Assembly: GCA_003851245.1 (NCBI GenBank)
Contig: BHEP01000001.1
Coordinates: 62,001 to 126,000 of the forward strand
Direction: 5' to 3'
DNA length: 64,000 nucleotides
Origin: Bacteroidales bacterium
GTDB lineage: Bacteria; Bacteroidota; Bacteroidia; Bacteroidales; Azobacteroidaceae
The translations under genes were made by a program, and so were the position numbers. This document shows, piece by piece, positions 18,018 to 27,198 of this stretch. Below the pieces are notes generated by a model. The model did no database searches, was not told where the DNA came from, and saw only the letters and a program-made list of their open reading frames with translations. The stretch's first letter is position 1. The number at the start of each line of letters is the position of its first letter.

Positions 18018-18854
18018 TTAGGGTAGCAATATTTTTTTTTCTCCATTTTCAGTGGAGCAAAGCACGTCAAACACTTTTTTTTCAGCCCCTTCGAGTATAG
18101 CCTCTTGGGTTATTTGATAGCCAATTTGAAATAATTCTGTTGCATTGTGTAGCTCATAGGTTTTGAAAGACCCTACTTCCTTGGTTTCAACGAGGATGTC
18201 ACAAAGTTTTCTATCCAGCAAGGTATTTGCTCTAAACATGTAGTGATAAGACCTTTCGGCAATATGTATGATGGACTTATTGTATTTTTTTTGCAATAAA
18301 GGGCTTACATTTATTCCAATAATCTTGTTGCATTGGGCTCTTATATTTGATACGGGAAAATTTTTGAACAAGCCTCCGTCTACATAATTTATACCATTGA
18401 TGATGACGGGGTCAAAAATTATGGGAATACTGCAGGAGGCAATCACGGCATCAATAATTTCCCCTTTATCGAAGATAACACTCACTCCATTATCTAAATC
18501 TGTGGCTACAACTTGCAGGGGAATATTTAGATCCTCAAAACATTTGGCGCGAATGTGTTTTTTCAAAAAATTTCTAAGACCTATTGTGCTAAAAATCCCA
18601 GATCTTGGTATGTGGAGTTCTATAAATTTCTTTAGTTCCCTTCCAGCAAAAAGAGAAAGTATTTCTTCGGGGGAATAGCCATCGGCATAAAAAAGACCCG
18701 CCAAGGCTCCTGCGCTAGTTCCCGAAATAATATCGGGTAGGAGACCAAATTCCTCCATAGCCTTAAAAGCGCCTAGATGGGCAAAACCTCTGACACCGCC
18801 ACCACTAAGGGCAAGTCCAAGTGTATGTCTCTTTGTTTCTAGCTGTTTTCCCAT
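18018..18854 (-). CDS. Patatin-like phospholipase
   Basis: A 278-residue protein with the complete patatin Ser-Asp dyad: oxyanion loop SGGGVRGFAHLG at about 18-29, nucleophile in GTSAGALAG at about 44-52, and the catalytic Asp in YVDGGLFKNFPV near 160. No signal peptide is seen, so it resembles the cytoplasmic RssA/YchK type rather than exported patatin-barrel fusions. It likely hydrolyses acyl esters of phospholipids or lysolipids; no toxin or defence context is seen. It lies upstream of the GH13 gene on the same strand, 52 nt away. Confidence 0.9.
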   Translation of the reverse strand: MGKQLETKRHTLGLALSGGGVRGFAHLGAFKAMEEFGLLPDIISGTSAGALAGLFYADGYSPEEILSLFAGRELKKFIELHIPRSGIFSTIGLRNFLKKHIRAKCFEDLNIPLQVVATDLDNGVSVIFDKGEIIDAVIASCSIPIIFDPVIINGINYVDGGLFKNFPVSNIRAQCNKIIGINVSPLLQKKYNKSIIHIAERSYHYMFRANTLLDRKLCDILVETKEVGSFKTYELHNATELFQIGYQITQEAILEGAEKKVFDVLCSTENGEKKILLP

Positions 18855-18883
18855 ATTTCAATATTTAAGTTCTTGCTTGTATG

Positions 18884-18915
18884 AAAATAGAATTGTATAA
18901 AAATAGAATTGTATA
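18884..18915. repeat. Tandem 16-bp duplication
   Basis: AAAATAGAATTGTATA occurs twice head to tail in the divergent gap between the patatin gene and the amidase gene. Confidence 0.85.
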
Positions 18916-18982
18916 TACTAGCATTTTTTTCTGTAAAATTAGCTATAATAAATGAAAATAAAAATAATAATAATAAAAAGAT

Positions 18983-18990
18983 TAGCTTTG
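18983..18990 (+). promoter_or_regulatory. -7 box of amidase gene
   Basis: TAGCTTTG. It predicts a transcript start at about 18996, leaving almost no leader for an ATG at 18999 but a normal one for ATG 19026. Confidence 0.6.
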
Positions 18991-19025
18991 TAGCTTGAAT
19001 GTATTTAAAATATTACGATATAAAA

Positions 19026-19925
19026 ATGAGATCAGATAATAAGACAATAAAAATAGGAATAATACAGCAATCTAATGTAATTCAGGAGGAGCAAAACAGG
19101 ATGAAATTGACTTCCAGTATTGAGCAATTGGCTTTGGATGGTGCGCAATTGATTGTTCTTCAAGAATTGCACAATGGACTTTATTTTTGCCAACATGAGG
19201 ACGTTTCTCTATTTGATTTGGCTGAAACAATACCCGGACCTTCTACACATTACTATGGAGCATTGGCGCAAAAACTGGGCATTGTATTGGTATTGTCCTT
19301 ATTTGAATATAGGGCTCCAGGTCTGTATCACAATACCGCGCTTGTGATTGAGAGCGATGGTTCTATTGCTGGTAAGTATAGAAAAATGCACATACCCGAT
19401 GATCCTGCGTATTACGAGAAATTTTATTTTACTCCTGGCGACCTGGGTTTTACGCCAATTGATACTTCTTTGGGTAGATTGGGCATACTGGTTTGCTGGG
19501 ATCAGTGGTATCCAGAAGCTGCACGCTTGATGGCTTTGGCGGGAGCCGAATTGCTAATTTATCCCACTGCCATTGGCTGGGAGTCTAGCGATACCGTCCA
19601 AGAGCAGACTCGTCAAAGAGATGCCTGGATGATTTCTCAGAGAGCACATGCTGTAGCCAATGGACTGCCTGTTGTTGCTGTGAACCGAGTAGGGTATGAG
19701 CATGACCTCTCGGGGCAAACACAGGGTATTCATTTTTGGGGTAGTAGCTTTGTTTGTGGGCCGCAGGGAGAAATGATTTTTGAAGCGTCTTCGCAGGAAG
19801 AAATTGCTATGCTTGTGGAAATAGATATGCAGCGTAGCGAAAATGTTAGGCGTTGGTGGCCTTTCTTTAGAGATAGGCGTATTGATGCTTACAAGGATAT
19901 TACCAAGAGATATATTGATCTCTAG
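19026..19925 (+). CDS. aguB: Nitrilase-family carbon-nitrogen hydrolase, N-carbamoylputrescine amidase-like
   Basis: Hydrolyses N-carbamoylputrescine to putrescine, CO2 and ammonia in polyamine synthesis. The 299-residue protein shows the nitrilase Glu-Lys-Cys triad: Glu in LQELHNGLYF, Lys in GKYRKMHIPDD, Cys in LVCWDQWYPEAARL. Close motif agreement (HIPDDP, YEKFYFTPGD) favours the AguB branch over other amidases. Agmatine deiminase, its usual partner, is not next to it. ATG 19026 is preferred over 18999 because of the promoter position. Its stop codon overlaps that of the convergent GH3 gene by 3 bp. Confidence 0.86.
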   Translation: MRSDNKTIKIGIIQQSNVIQEEQNRMKLTSSIEQLALDGAQLIVLQELHNGLYFCQHEDVSLFDLAETIPGPSTHYYGALAQKLGIVLVLSLFEYRAPGLYHNTALVIESDGSIAGKYRKMHIPDDPAYYEKFYFTPGDLGFTPIDTSLGRLGILVCWDQWYPEAARLMALAGAELLIYPTAIGWESSDTVQEQTRQRDAWMISQRAHAVANGLPVVAVNRVGYEHDLSGQTQGIHFWGSSFVCGPQGEMIFEASSQEEIAMLVEIDMQRSENVRRWWPFFRDRRIDAYKDITKRYIDL

Positions 19926-21451
19926 TAGCTTTCTTCGTTTTGTTGGTTTAGGAGCAGTAGCGGCTCTATGTATTCTCTGGAATTGCTCAATCTGGGCACC
20001 TTATGTTGTCCTCCAAGTTTGCCTTTTATTTTTAACCAGCGATAAAAAAGTCCATTTTGGGCAAGGATGATTTCGGGTTTGTCGAGGGTGATATTTTTGT
20101 ATCTTTTTGCCTCGTAGTCGGAATTTGCATCCTTAAGATTTTTATCAAGGAGCTCACAAAACAAGTCCATAGAATTTGGCATTTCTTCAAATTCTATGAG
20201 CCATTGATGCTTGCCTTTTTCCTTGGCAGATATATAAACGGGGGCAAGGGTATATTCGCATATTTTGGCTTGTGTTGCTTGGCAAGCTGCGGCAAGTGCC
20301 TTGTCGGTATTGTGCACCATTAATTCTTCTCCAAAGGCGTTGATGAAGTGTTTGGTTCTGCCAGTTATAATTAGCTTATATGGCGAGCTGGAGGTAAACA
20401 TCACCGTGTCGCCAATGAGGTAGCGCCACAGGCCACTATTGGTAGAGATCAATATGGCATAATTTTTATTTAATTCAATGTCTGTTAAGCAAATAGTTGT
20501 GGGATTTTCTTTGTTTATATCTTCTAGTGGTATAAATTCGTAAAAAATGCCGTAGTCAAGAAGAAGTAATAGGGAGTGTTCGTCCAGGTCGTTTTGCAGG
20601 GCAAAAAAACCTTCGGAAGCATTGTAGGTTTCCATATACTTCATTGTGGGCGATGAAATTATTTTCTTATAATTTTCTCGGTAGGGGTCAAAATTTATTC
20701 CTCCGTGAAAAAAAACTTCAAGTTTGGGCCATATCTCACTCAGGTCATTACAGTTTGTTGTGGATAGTATTTTTTTTATTAGAACCAGCATCCACGAAGG
20801 CACGCCCGAAATATTTGTGATACTTTCTTTTATAGTTTTTTGGCATATGGCATTTAGTTTGGCTTCCCACTCATCCATCAGGATAATTTCTTTTGAAGGC
20901 GACCTAAACTTATTGGCAATAGGGTTCATGTTTTCTATAAGAATAGCCGACAAATCTCCAAATTGTATGTTTTGACTCAAGGAGCTTGGCTTATGACAGC
21001 CACCAAGCACAAGGCTTTTTCCTGCAGAAAACAGGCTGCTGCCAATTACATTATCTAGGTAAGTTGCCACCGTATCTTTTGCTCCCCTGTAATGGCAGTC
21101 CTTGAGAGCACAAGGGCTAACGGGAATGAACTTGCTCTTGTCGTTGGATGTGCCCGAGGATTTGGCAAACCAAGATATTTTTTCGGGCCATAGTATATTA
21201 TTTTCCCCCTGCATCATTCTTTCAATAAACGGTTTTAGCTTATTGTAGTCGCAGATAGGTATGGTTTGCGAAAATTGCTGATAGGTTTTTATTGATGCAA
21301 AATCGTAGAGTCGGCCCCATTCTGTTTTTTTTGCTTGATTGAGATTTTTTTGCAATTGCTGTGATTGTACCAAATCGGGGAAGAGTTCAAATTCTTTTAT
21401 CGATCTGAGCCTATTGGCAAACAAGCAAGTAGCAATTTTTTCTATTATCAT
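19922..21451 (-). CDS. GH3 auxin-responsive promoter family protein (acyl-adenylate/amido synthetase fold)
   Basis: The 509-residue protein resembles plant GH3/JAR1 enzymes, which adenylate carboxylic acids and join them to amino acids. Visible family stretches are WFAKSSGTSNDKSKFIPVS (ATP-binding P-loop-like motif), YNASEGFFALQ and LWRYLIGDTVMF. The real start is ATG 21451 (MIIEKIATCLFANR). A longer frame to 21607 only reads the wzc tail repeat in another frame and was rejected. It lies 31 nt after wzc, so it is in the wza-wzc operon. The substrate is unknown. Such bacterial GH3 proteins are common in Bacteroidota but uncharacterised. Confidence 0.83.
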   Translation of the reverse strand: MIIEKIATCLFANRLRSIKEFELFPDLVQSQQLQKNLNQAKKTEWGRLYDFASIKTYQQFSQTIPICDYNKLKPFIERMMQGENNILWPEKISWFAKSSGTSNDKSKFIPVSPCALKDCHYRGAKDTVATYLDNVIGSSLFSAGKSLVLGGCHKPSSLSQNIQFGDLSAILIENMNPIANKFRSPSKEIILMDEWEAKLNAICQKTIKESITNISGVPSWMLVLIKKILSTTNCNDLSEIWPKLEVFFHGGINFDPYRENYKKIISSPTMKYMETYNASEGFFALQNDLDEHSLLLLLDYGIFYEFIPLEDINKENPTTICLTDIELNKNYAILISTNSGLWRYLIGDTVMFTSSSPYKLIITGRTKHFINAFGEELMVHNTDKALAAACQATQAKICEYTLAPVYISAKEKGKHQWLIEFEEMPNSMDLFCELLDKNLKDANSDYEAKRYKNITLDKPEIILAQNGLFYRWLKIKGKLGGQHKVPRLSNSREYIEPLLLLNQQNEESY

Positions 21452-21482
21452 CGCAAGAATAAATATATTTTCAGAAAAAAAA

Positions 21483-23891
21483 TTATTTCTTTTTTTTCTT
21501 TTTATTTTCACTGCTACTCTCATATCCATACCCGTATCCATATCCATATCCGTACCCATATCCCTTTCCATATCCATATTTGCTACTATGTCTTTTAGTA
21601 ACTCCATTTAGGACGAGAGACATTTGCTTCAATTTTTGATTATCTTGAATCTCATTGATAAGGTTTATTACAGTTTTTGGCGTTTTATTTTCTCTGATAA
21701 CAAACAGGGTGATATCTGACACCCTATTTATCAAATAAGTGTCAGACACACTACCTACGGGAGGAGTGTCGACGATAATATATTCATATTCTTGTCTGAG
21801 CATATGAAAGAGCTTGTCTAGTGCCTCTTCCATCAAAAGCTCGTTGGGATTTGGTGGTATTGGGCCAGCAGGAATAATATCCAAATTGGGGTTTATGCTA
21901 CTGGGGATGATTATGTTTTCTATATCTGTTTCTATTCCTGCCAGAAACGAGCTTATGCCCTTTTGCTTGCCTCGTATGCCAAGGTACTCAGCCAGTTTGG
22001 GCTTTCTGATGTCTAGCCCCACAATGATTGTTTTATATCTTAGGGCAAAAGTTAGAGCCAAATTAATTGAGATGAATGTTTTTCCCTCTCCACCAGCTCC
22101 AGAAGTAATGACTATGACCTTTCTTTCTGGCTCCTGAAGCGAAAATTGTATGTTGGCTCTCAGCAAGCGGAACATTTCAACAATGGGAGCATTTGATGTG
22201 GGAGTAACGACAATGGATGTCTTATCCTTGCTTAAAGGTATGGAGGCAACGACAGGCATATTTGTTTCTTTATGCAATTCGTCGGAAGTTTCTACTTTGA
22301 AACTCAGCAGTTTGCGTAGCTCTATCAAAATCAGAGGAAGTAAAATTGCAATAAAAAGGCACAAGGTAAATATTATCATTCTATTGGGAGAGACAAGGCC
22401 GCTTACAATAGGGTTTGCAATTATTTTTGCACTAGGCGCTGTTACGGCAAGTGATAGTTCGGCTTCTTCTTTCTTTTTTAGTAGCATGACATAAAGATTT
22501 TCCTTTATCTGTTGCTGTCTAGCCATTTCTTGAAATTGCCTTTCTCTAGCAGGGGCACTTCCTAATAATTCGCTGTAAGATTTAGACTGCGATTTAATCT
22601 CTTTTTTTTGCGATTCTCGGGTTTTCTTAAGTCCGGTGATACTTAATTTTATTTGCGCCCTAAGTGCTGTTATTTCTTCGTCTTTTTTTATGATGACAGG
22701 AGTTTCCTCATTGGAGTAAGCTAGTAGTCTTTGTCTTTCCATTATAAGACTGTTGTACTTGTTCATCATTGAATTTAAGCCAGCATCAAAAATATTGAGT
22801 GTTGTGGGGAGTAATCTTTTAGGATCTTTTTTTGCTTCCTCAAAAGAGTTTTCCAAGAAGGCTAGAAGTTCCAATTGCCTTTCAATATCTACACTCTTCT
22901 TTGAGAAATCGTTCTTTTCCCCCATAAATATTTGTGATTCATAAGAAATGTCTGTGAGGCGATTGTCTCTTTTGTATTGTTCTATACGATTTTCGGAGAC
23001 CACTAAATCTTGGCTGATAAATTTTAATCTTTCGTTGATAAAGTTTGCTGCGTTTTGTGTTGCTTTGTTTTTGTCTGCCATTGCGTCCCTATTGTATATC
23101 TCTATCAGTCGGGTGAGAAAGGTTTCTCCTCTTTTTCTATGCGTTTCTTTGAGGTTTATTCTAACCACACTTGTGCTGCTAGAGGCAGGCGATACGCTCA
23201 ATTGATCCAGATAAAACGTGGCAACACTGGTTGGGTTTTTTATTTCTATATCGAGAGGGATATGTCTGTTTAGAAAAACTTCTTTATGCCCGCTCAAATT
23301 TATTTTGCCAATAGGGGTCTCCAAAACATGAGGCAGGCTTGTAAATTCACTCATAAATTCGAGGTTCCCATATTTTCCTTCTACCTTATATATACCAGTA
23401 TTGCTGATGCTAATGTGCAAATTGAGTGAGCCCGAGAGTCTGTATGCCAATTGGGGATTCATGCGTGCTACTACTGGACTTGCATAGTATATGGGATTGC
23501 CTTCGCCAAAAATTTCGGTGTCTTTGAATCTCCCTTTTACTATATATCTGGTATATATATTCATCTCAGTAACAACTGTTCGCATCATGTTGCGTGAATG
23601 TATGACTTCAATTTCATTATCAACATTGTTGCTTCCTCTAATAAGGCCCATGCTCTCGAAGGTCGATAATTCACTGTTTCCTAAACCTCCTTTTTTGTTG
23701 TCTTTGATAACCACGCTGGTGCTAACTTTAAAAACAGGGCTTGCGTAACGAAGGTAGACAAATCCACAAAAAAAGAAAATTATAATGGATAGTACAAACC
23801 ATTTCCAGTATTCTAGAAGGGAGAAAAGAACTGTTTGTATTGACTGTTCCTTATTTTTATTTGAAATGTCTGAGGACGTATTGTTTTCCAT
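21483..23891 (-). CDS. wzc: Polysaccharide co-polymerase / tyrosine autokinase (Wzc-like)
   Basis: An inner-membrane protein that controls capsule or exopolysaccharide chain export. The 802 residues begin with a Wzz domain between two membrane spans (about 32-52 and about 505-527) with a coiled coil in the periplasmic part. A cytoplasmic BY-kinase follows: Walker A GAGGEGKT near 594-602, Walker A' IIVGLDIRKPKL, Walker B YIIVDTPPVG. The C-terminal tail is a Tyr-Gly repeat (about residues 771-790) followed by a Lys run, the expected autophosphorylation cluster. The gene follows wza by 33 nt. No glycosyltransferase genes flank the pair, so the polymer is encoded elsewhere. Confidence 0.93.
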   Translation of the reverse strand: MENNTSSDISNKNKEQSIQTVLFSLLEYWKWFVLSIIIFFFCGFVYLRYASPVFKVSTSVVIKDNKKGGLGNSELSTFESMGLIRGSNNVDNEIEVIHSRNMMRTVVTEMNIYTRYIVKGRFKDTEIFGEGNPIYYASPVVARMNPQLAYRLSGSLNLHISISNTGIYKVEGKYGNLEFMSEFTSLPHVLETPIGKINLSGHKEVFLNRHIPLDIEIKNPTSVATFYLDQLSVSPASSSTSVVRINLKETHRKRGETFLTRLIEIYNRDAMADKNKATQNAANFINERLKFISQDLVVSENRIEQYKRDNRLTDISYESQIFMGEKNDFSKKSVDIERQLELLAFLENSFEEAKKDPKRLLPTTLNIFDAGLNSMMNKYNSLIMERQRLLAYSNEETPVIIKKDEEITALRAQIKLSITGLKKTRESQKKEIKSQSKSYSELLGSAPARERQFQEMARQQQIKENLYVMLLKKKEEAELSLAVTAPSAKIIANPIVSGLVSPNRMIIFTLCLFIAILLPLILIELRKLLSFKVETSDELHKETNMPVVASIPLSKDKTSIVVTPTSNAPIVEMFRLLRANIQFSLQEPERKVIVITSGAGGEGKTFISINLALTFALRYKTIIVGLDIRKPKLAEYLGIRGKQKGISSFLAGIETDIENIIIPSSINPNLDIIPAGPIPPNPNELLMEEALDKLFHMLRQEYEYIIVDTPPVGSVSDTYLINRVSDITLFVIRENKTPKTVINLINEIQDNQKLKQMSLVLNGVTKRHSSKYGYGKGYGYGYGYGYGYGYESSSENKKKKKK
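21521..21580 (-). repeat. Degenerate 6-bp tandem repeat encoding the Wzc Tyr-Gly tail
   Basis: About ten hexamers of TATGGA / TACGGG type (minus strand), each encoding Tyr-Gly, one interrupted by Lys-Gly. Because the unit is six bases, gain or loss keeps the frame and changes the number of phosphorylatable tyrosines by one each time. Confidence 0.85.
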
Positions 23892-23924
23892 AGAGGATTG
23901 TCTTTTATTTATTTCCTGTCGTTT

Positions 23925-24743
23925 TTATTGAGCAATGTATAAAATTAAATTGACCAAGGTCAATACCATTGCTCCTATTGAGATTAGTATGCCTGTTTGT
24001 GCTCCTATGTCTGCTGTGTTGGCCTTGGTTTTGTTGGGTTCAACATACACGATGTCATTTTGTTGTAGGTAGAAATAGGGCGATGAAAGTATGGCGATAT
24101 CACTGATGTCAACGGTGATGATTCTCACCTTTCCTTCACTCTCTTCCCTCATTATTTGAACCCTGTCTCTTTTGCCATATATGCTCATATCGCCTGCCAT
24201 GGCAAGAGCTTCCAGAAGGTTTACTTTTTCGCGGTCAATTCTAAATTGTCCTGGGCGGTTTACTTCTCCCAATACCGAAATATTAAAGTTACACAGTCTA
24301 ATGGTCACTATAGGCTCATCTTTCATATAAGTTTTTAGCTGTTCTTTTAGTTTCTCTACAAGTTCTTTTTGAGAAAGACCCTCTGCATGTATGAGTCCAA
24401 GTATGGGGAAGTCTATTTCCCCTTCCTCGCTTATAAGATAGGTTTGCAAGCCATAGCCCAAATCAAAGCTACCTCCAAAACTAGACTCGGGAGTGCCAGA
24501 GGGCTGGGGTGGAAGGTTGAAAGCCGACGCAGAAAGGGATTCTTTTCCTGAGTTTACAGTGATGCCAAGGATGTCTTTTTTCTGAAATCTTACAATATCG
24601 CTATTGGTTCTTAGCTGCTCTATTTCTTTGTCTGTATGAGTCTTACTTTGCAAATATGGAACTTTCTTGTATGAAGTACATGATGCGTTAAAACATAAAA
24701 CTATAACGAGCAACAATAAGAGAATATGATTATTTTTTGTCAT
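23925..24743 (-). CDS. wza: Polysaccharide export lipoprotein (Wza-like)
   Basis: The 272-residue protein has a lipoprotein signal (lipobox ending NASC at about residue 22), a Poly_export domain (about 45-140: KKDILGITVNSG, then GEIDFPILGLIHAEGLS), one SLBB domain (about 145-230: NISVLGEVNRPGQFRI), and a C-terminal hydrophobic segment (about 245-270, ending LYIAQ). That C-terminal segment may cross the outer membrane as a helix, as in E. coli Wza, which forms the octameric exit channel. First gene of wza-wzc-GH3. Confidence 0.92.
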   Translation of the reverse strand: MTKNNHILLLLLVIVLCFNASCTSYKKVPYLQSKTHTDKEIEQLRTNSDIVRFQKKDILGITVNSGKESLSASAFNLPPQPSGTPESSFGGSFDLGYGLQTYLISEEGEIDFPILGLIHAEGLSQKELVEKLKEQLKTYMKDEPIVTIRLCNFNISVLGEVNRPGQFRIDREKVNLLEALAMAGDMSIYGKRDRVQIMREESEGKVRIITVDISDIAILSSPYFYLQQNDIVYVEPNKTKANTADIGAQTGILISIGAMVLTLVNLILYIAQ

Positions 24744-24847
24744 TTTTATTGTTTCCTAATTTTTATTTGTATCTTATATTTCACTTTGGAAATAGAATGT
24801 TTAAAAGTGTAATTTGAATCTCAGACCAAACTACCCTAATTTGGAGA

Positions 24848-24855
24848 CAAATGTA
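24848..24855 (-). promoter_or_regulatory. -7 box of wza-wzc-GH3 operon
   Basis: Minus strand TACATTTG, giving a leader of about 100 nt before the wza ATG. A -33 TTG at the usual spacing is not evident. A CCAAA/TTTGG inverted repeat around 24825-24844 lies in the leader. Confidence 0.5.
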
Positions 24856-24982
24856 GTGTTTTTTTTACAAAAATAAAAGTATGAAAACTTCTTAAGGCAT
24901 TTTTTTATCAAATAAGCCTCATATTTGACATGCAGGCGACTAAAATTTATATAAAATTCGGTCTTCTCATTTTACTTATTGT

Positions 24983-24990
24983 TACCTTTG
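24983..24990 (+). promoter_or_regulatory. -7 box of kbl-tdh-mutL
   Basis: TACCTTTG, 43 nt before the kbl ATG; -33 element weak. Confidence 0.55.
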
Positions 24991-25033
24991 TGGCTTCAAA
25001 ATAAAATCTGTTACATTTAAAATAAGAAACGCA

Positions 25034-26230
25034 ATGAGTAGCTACACCAATTTTCAAAAACACTTGCAAGGCGAACTGGCAGGTATTGAGTCGTTGGGCT
25101 TATACAAAAAAGAACGCATCATCACTTCGCCACAGGCTGTAGATATACAGCTAGAGTCGGGCAAAAAAGTGATTAACTTTTGTGCCAACAATTATCTGGG
25201 TCTCTCCAATAGCCCCGCACTTATTGAAGCTTCAAAACAAGCACTGGACTCTCATGGTTTTGGAATGAGCTCTGTTAGATTTATTTGTGGTACACAGGAC
25301 TTACACAAGCAATTAGAAAATCAGATTTCTGCATTTTTTGGAACTGAAGACACCATTTTATATGCCGCTTGCTTCGATGCCAACGGGGGAGTTTTTGAAC
25401 CCCTCCTCTGCGAGCAAGACGCCATCATTTCGGATGCTCTCAATCATGCTTCCATCATCGATGGAGTGCGCCTATGCAAGGCTGTGAGGTATCGCTATGC
25501 CAATGCCGACATGGAAGATTTGGAGAAACAGCTAAAAGCATCTCAAGCACAGCGCTTTAGGATAATCGTAACGGATGGCGTTTTTTCTATGGACGGCAAT
25601 GTAGCCCCTCTCGACAAGATTTACAAGCTGGCACAAAAATACAATGCCATGATTATGGTCGACGAATCGCATTCGGCGGGAGTTGTGGGAAAAACGGGTA
25701 GAGGTACTACCGAACTCTATGAGCTCAAAGGAAAGGTAGAAATTATTACCGGCACCTTAGGCAAGGCTTTCGGTGGTGCTATAGGAGGTTTTACAACAGG
25801 CAAAAAAGAAATTGTAGAAAAACTTCGCCAAGGATCGCGCCCCTACCTTTTCTCAAATTCTATTCCCCCCATGGTAGCCGCTGCAGGAACCAAGGCTTTC
25901 AAAATGATAGACGAGTCAAATAAATTGCAAGACCAGTTACACAGCAATACCGACTATTTTGTAGAAAAAATAAAAGCGGCTGGTTTTGATATAAAACCAA
26001 CGCAATCAGCAATTTGTGCCGTCATGCTCTACGATGCCAAATTGGCGCAGGATCTGGCAGCAAAACTTTTGGATGAAGGAATTTATGTTATTGGATTCTT
26101 CTTTCCCGTAGTGCCTAAAGATCAAGCGCGCATTAGGGTGCAAATATCTGCTGCACACAGCAAGCAGCAGCTGGACAAATGCGTAGCTTCCTTCTGTAAG
26201 ATTGGTAAAGAACTAGGTATAATTAAATAA
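25034..26230 (+). CDS. kbl: Glycine C-acetyltransferase (2-amino-3-ketobutyrate CoA ligase)
   Basis: Splits 2-amino-3-ketobutyrate with CoA into glycine and acetyl-CoA; PLP-dependent. The 398 residues (normal length) show the alpha-oxoamine synthase fold: FCANNYLGLS near 49-58, MVDESHSAGVVG with the PLP-binding Asp and His, and the Schiff-base Lys near 244 in GTLGKAFGGAIGG. The next gene is an epimerase-type threonine dehydrogenase, 17 nt away, completing threonine degradation. Related enzymes (BioF, SPT) share the fold, but the tdh neighbour decides. Confidence 0.95.
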   Translation: MSSYTNFQKHLQGELAGIESLGLYKKERIITSPQAVDIQLESGKKVINFCANNYLGLSNSPALIEASKQALDSHGFGMSSVRFICGTQDLHKQLENQISAFFGTEDTILYAACFDANGGVFEPLLCEQDAIISDALNHASIIDGVRLCKAVRYRYANADMEDLEKQLKASQAQRFRIIVTDGVFSMDGNVAPLDKIYKLAQKYNAMIMVDESHSAGVVGKTGRGTTELYELKGKVEIITGTLGKAFGGAIGGFTTGKKEIVEKLRQGSRPYLFSNSIPPMVAAAGTKAFKMIDESNKLQDQLHSNTDYFVEKIKAAGFDIKPTQSAICAVMLYDAKLAQDLAAKLLDEGIYVIGFFFPVVPKDQARIRVQISAAHSKQQLDKCVASFCKIGKELGIIK

Positions 26231-26247
26231 TTGGAAGTTAAAAACGA

Positions 26248-27198
26248 ATGAAAAAAATACTTATAATAGGCAGTACGGGACAAATAGGCTCTGAACTAAG
26301 CATTAAATTACGCTCAATCTACGGCGAGAGCAATGTGGTTTGCGGGTATTTTGCTCCTCCCTTTCCAGAGAATTTTTTTGAGGCTGGCCCTACGGAGGAA
26401 ATAAATGCCCTCGAAAAGGAACAAATAGCCTCGGTTGTAAAAAAATATAATATAGACACCATTTACAATCTGGCAGCCATACTCTCGGCTACAGCAGAGA
26501 AAAACCCCAAATTGGGATGGGACGTAGGCGTAGGCAGCCTTATGAATTGCTTGGATGTTGCCAAAGAATACAAATGCAGTGTTTTTACTCCCAGCTCCAT
26601 AGGAGCCTTTGGTCCAGAAACACCAAGAGACAAAACCCCACAGGATACCATCCAACGTCCCAAAACAGTGTATGGGATAACCAAGGTATTGGGTGAGTTG
26701 ATAAGCGACTACTATTTTCAACACTGGGGAATAGACACTCGCTCGGTACGCTTTCCTGGCATTATTTCAAATCTAACTCCCCCAGGGGGTGGAACAACAG
26801 ACTACGCCGTAGAAATATTTTACAAGGCAATTAAAGGAGAAAAATTTGTCTGTCCCCTCAAGGCAGGCACCTTTATGGATATGATGTATATGCCCGATGC
26901 TCTTGATGCGGCGGTAAATATCATGGAAGCCGATGCCTCAAAACTTATACACCGCAATGCTTTCAATGTCACGGCCATGAGCTTCGACCCCGAAATGCTG
27001 CTTGCCGAAATCAGAAAACATCTTCCAAACTTCCAGATGACTTATGAAATAGATCCGCTAAAACAAAGTATTGCCGACTCTTGGCCCAACTCTTTGGATG
27101 ATTCTTGTGCTAAAAACGAATGGAACTGGCAATCCAAATTTAATTTGGAAACCATGACTGCCGATATGCTAGCAAACTTAAGGGAAAAACAAAAATGA
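26248..27198 (+). CDS. tdh: L-threonine 3-dehydrogenase, NAD-dependent epimerase-type
   Basis: Oxidises L-threonine to 2-amino-3-ketobutyrate. The 316-residue extended-SDR protein has NAD motif GSTGQIGSEL at about 8-17, the Ser in TPSSIGAFGP, the catalytic Tyr-Lys in YGITKVLGE near 142-150, and the RFPGIIS segment. This epimerase-like TDH is a different family from the zinc-dependent enzyme of E. coli, and is the common type in Bacteroidota. It follows kbl and overlaps mutL by 4 nt (ATGA). Confidence 0.9.
   Translation: MKKILIIGSTGQIGSELSIKLRSIYGESNVVCGYFAPPFPENFFEAGPTEEINALEKEQIASVVKKYNIDTIYNLAAILSATAEKNPKLGWDVGVGSLMNCLDVAKEYKCSVFTPSSIGAFGPETPRDKTPQDTIQRPKTVYGITKVLGELISDYYFQHWGIDTRSVRFPGIISNLTPPGGGTTDYAVEIFYKAIKGEKFVCPLKAGTFMDMMYMPDALDAAVNIMEADASKLIHRNAFNVTAMSFDPEMLLAEIRKHLPNFQMTYEIDPLKQSIADSWPNSLDDSCAKNEWNWQSKFNLETMTADMLANLREKQK

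Noticed and set aside
19922-21607. A 561-residue version of the GH3-family protein starting at 21607
   Set aside because: The first 52 residues are the Wzc tail repeat read in another frame (Met-Asp repeats); family similarity starts at ATG 21451.
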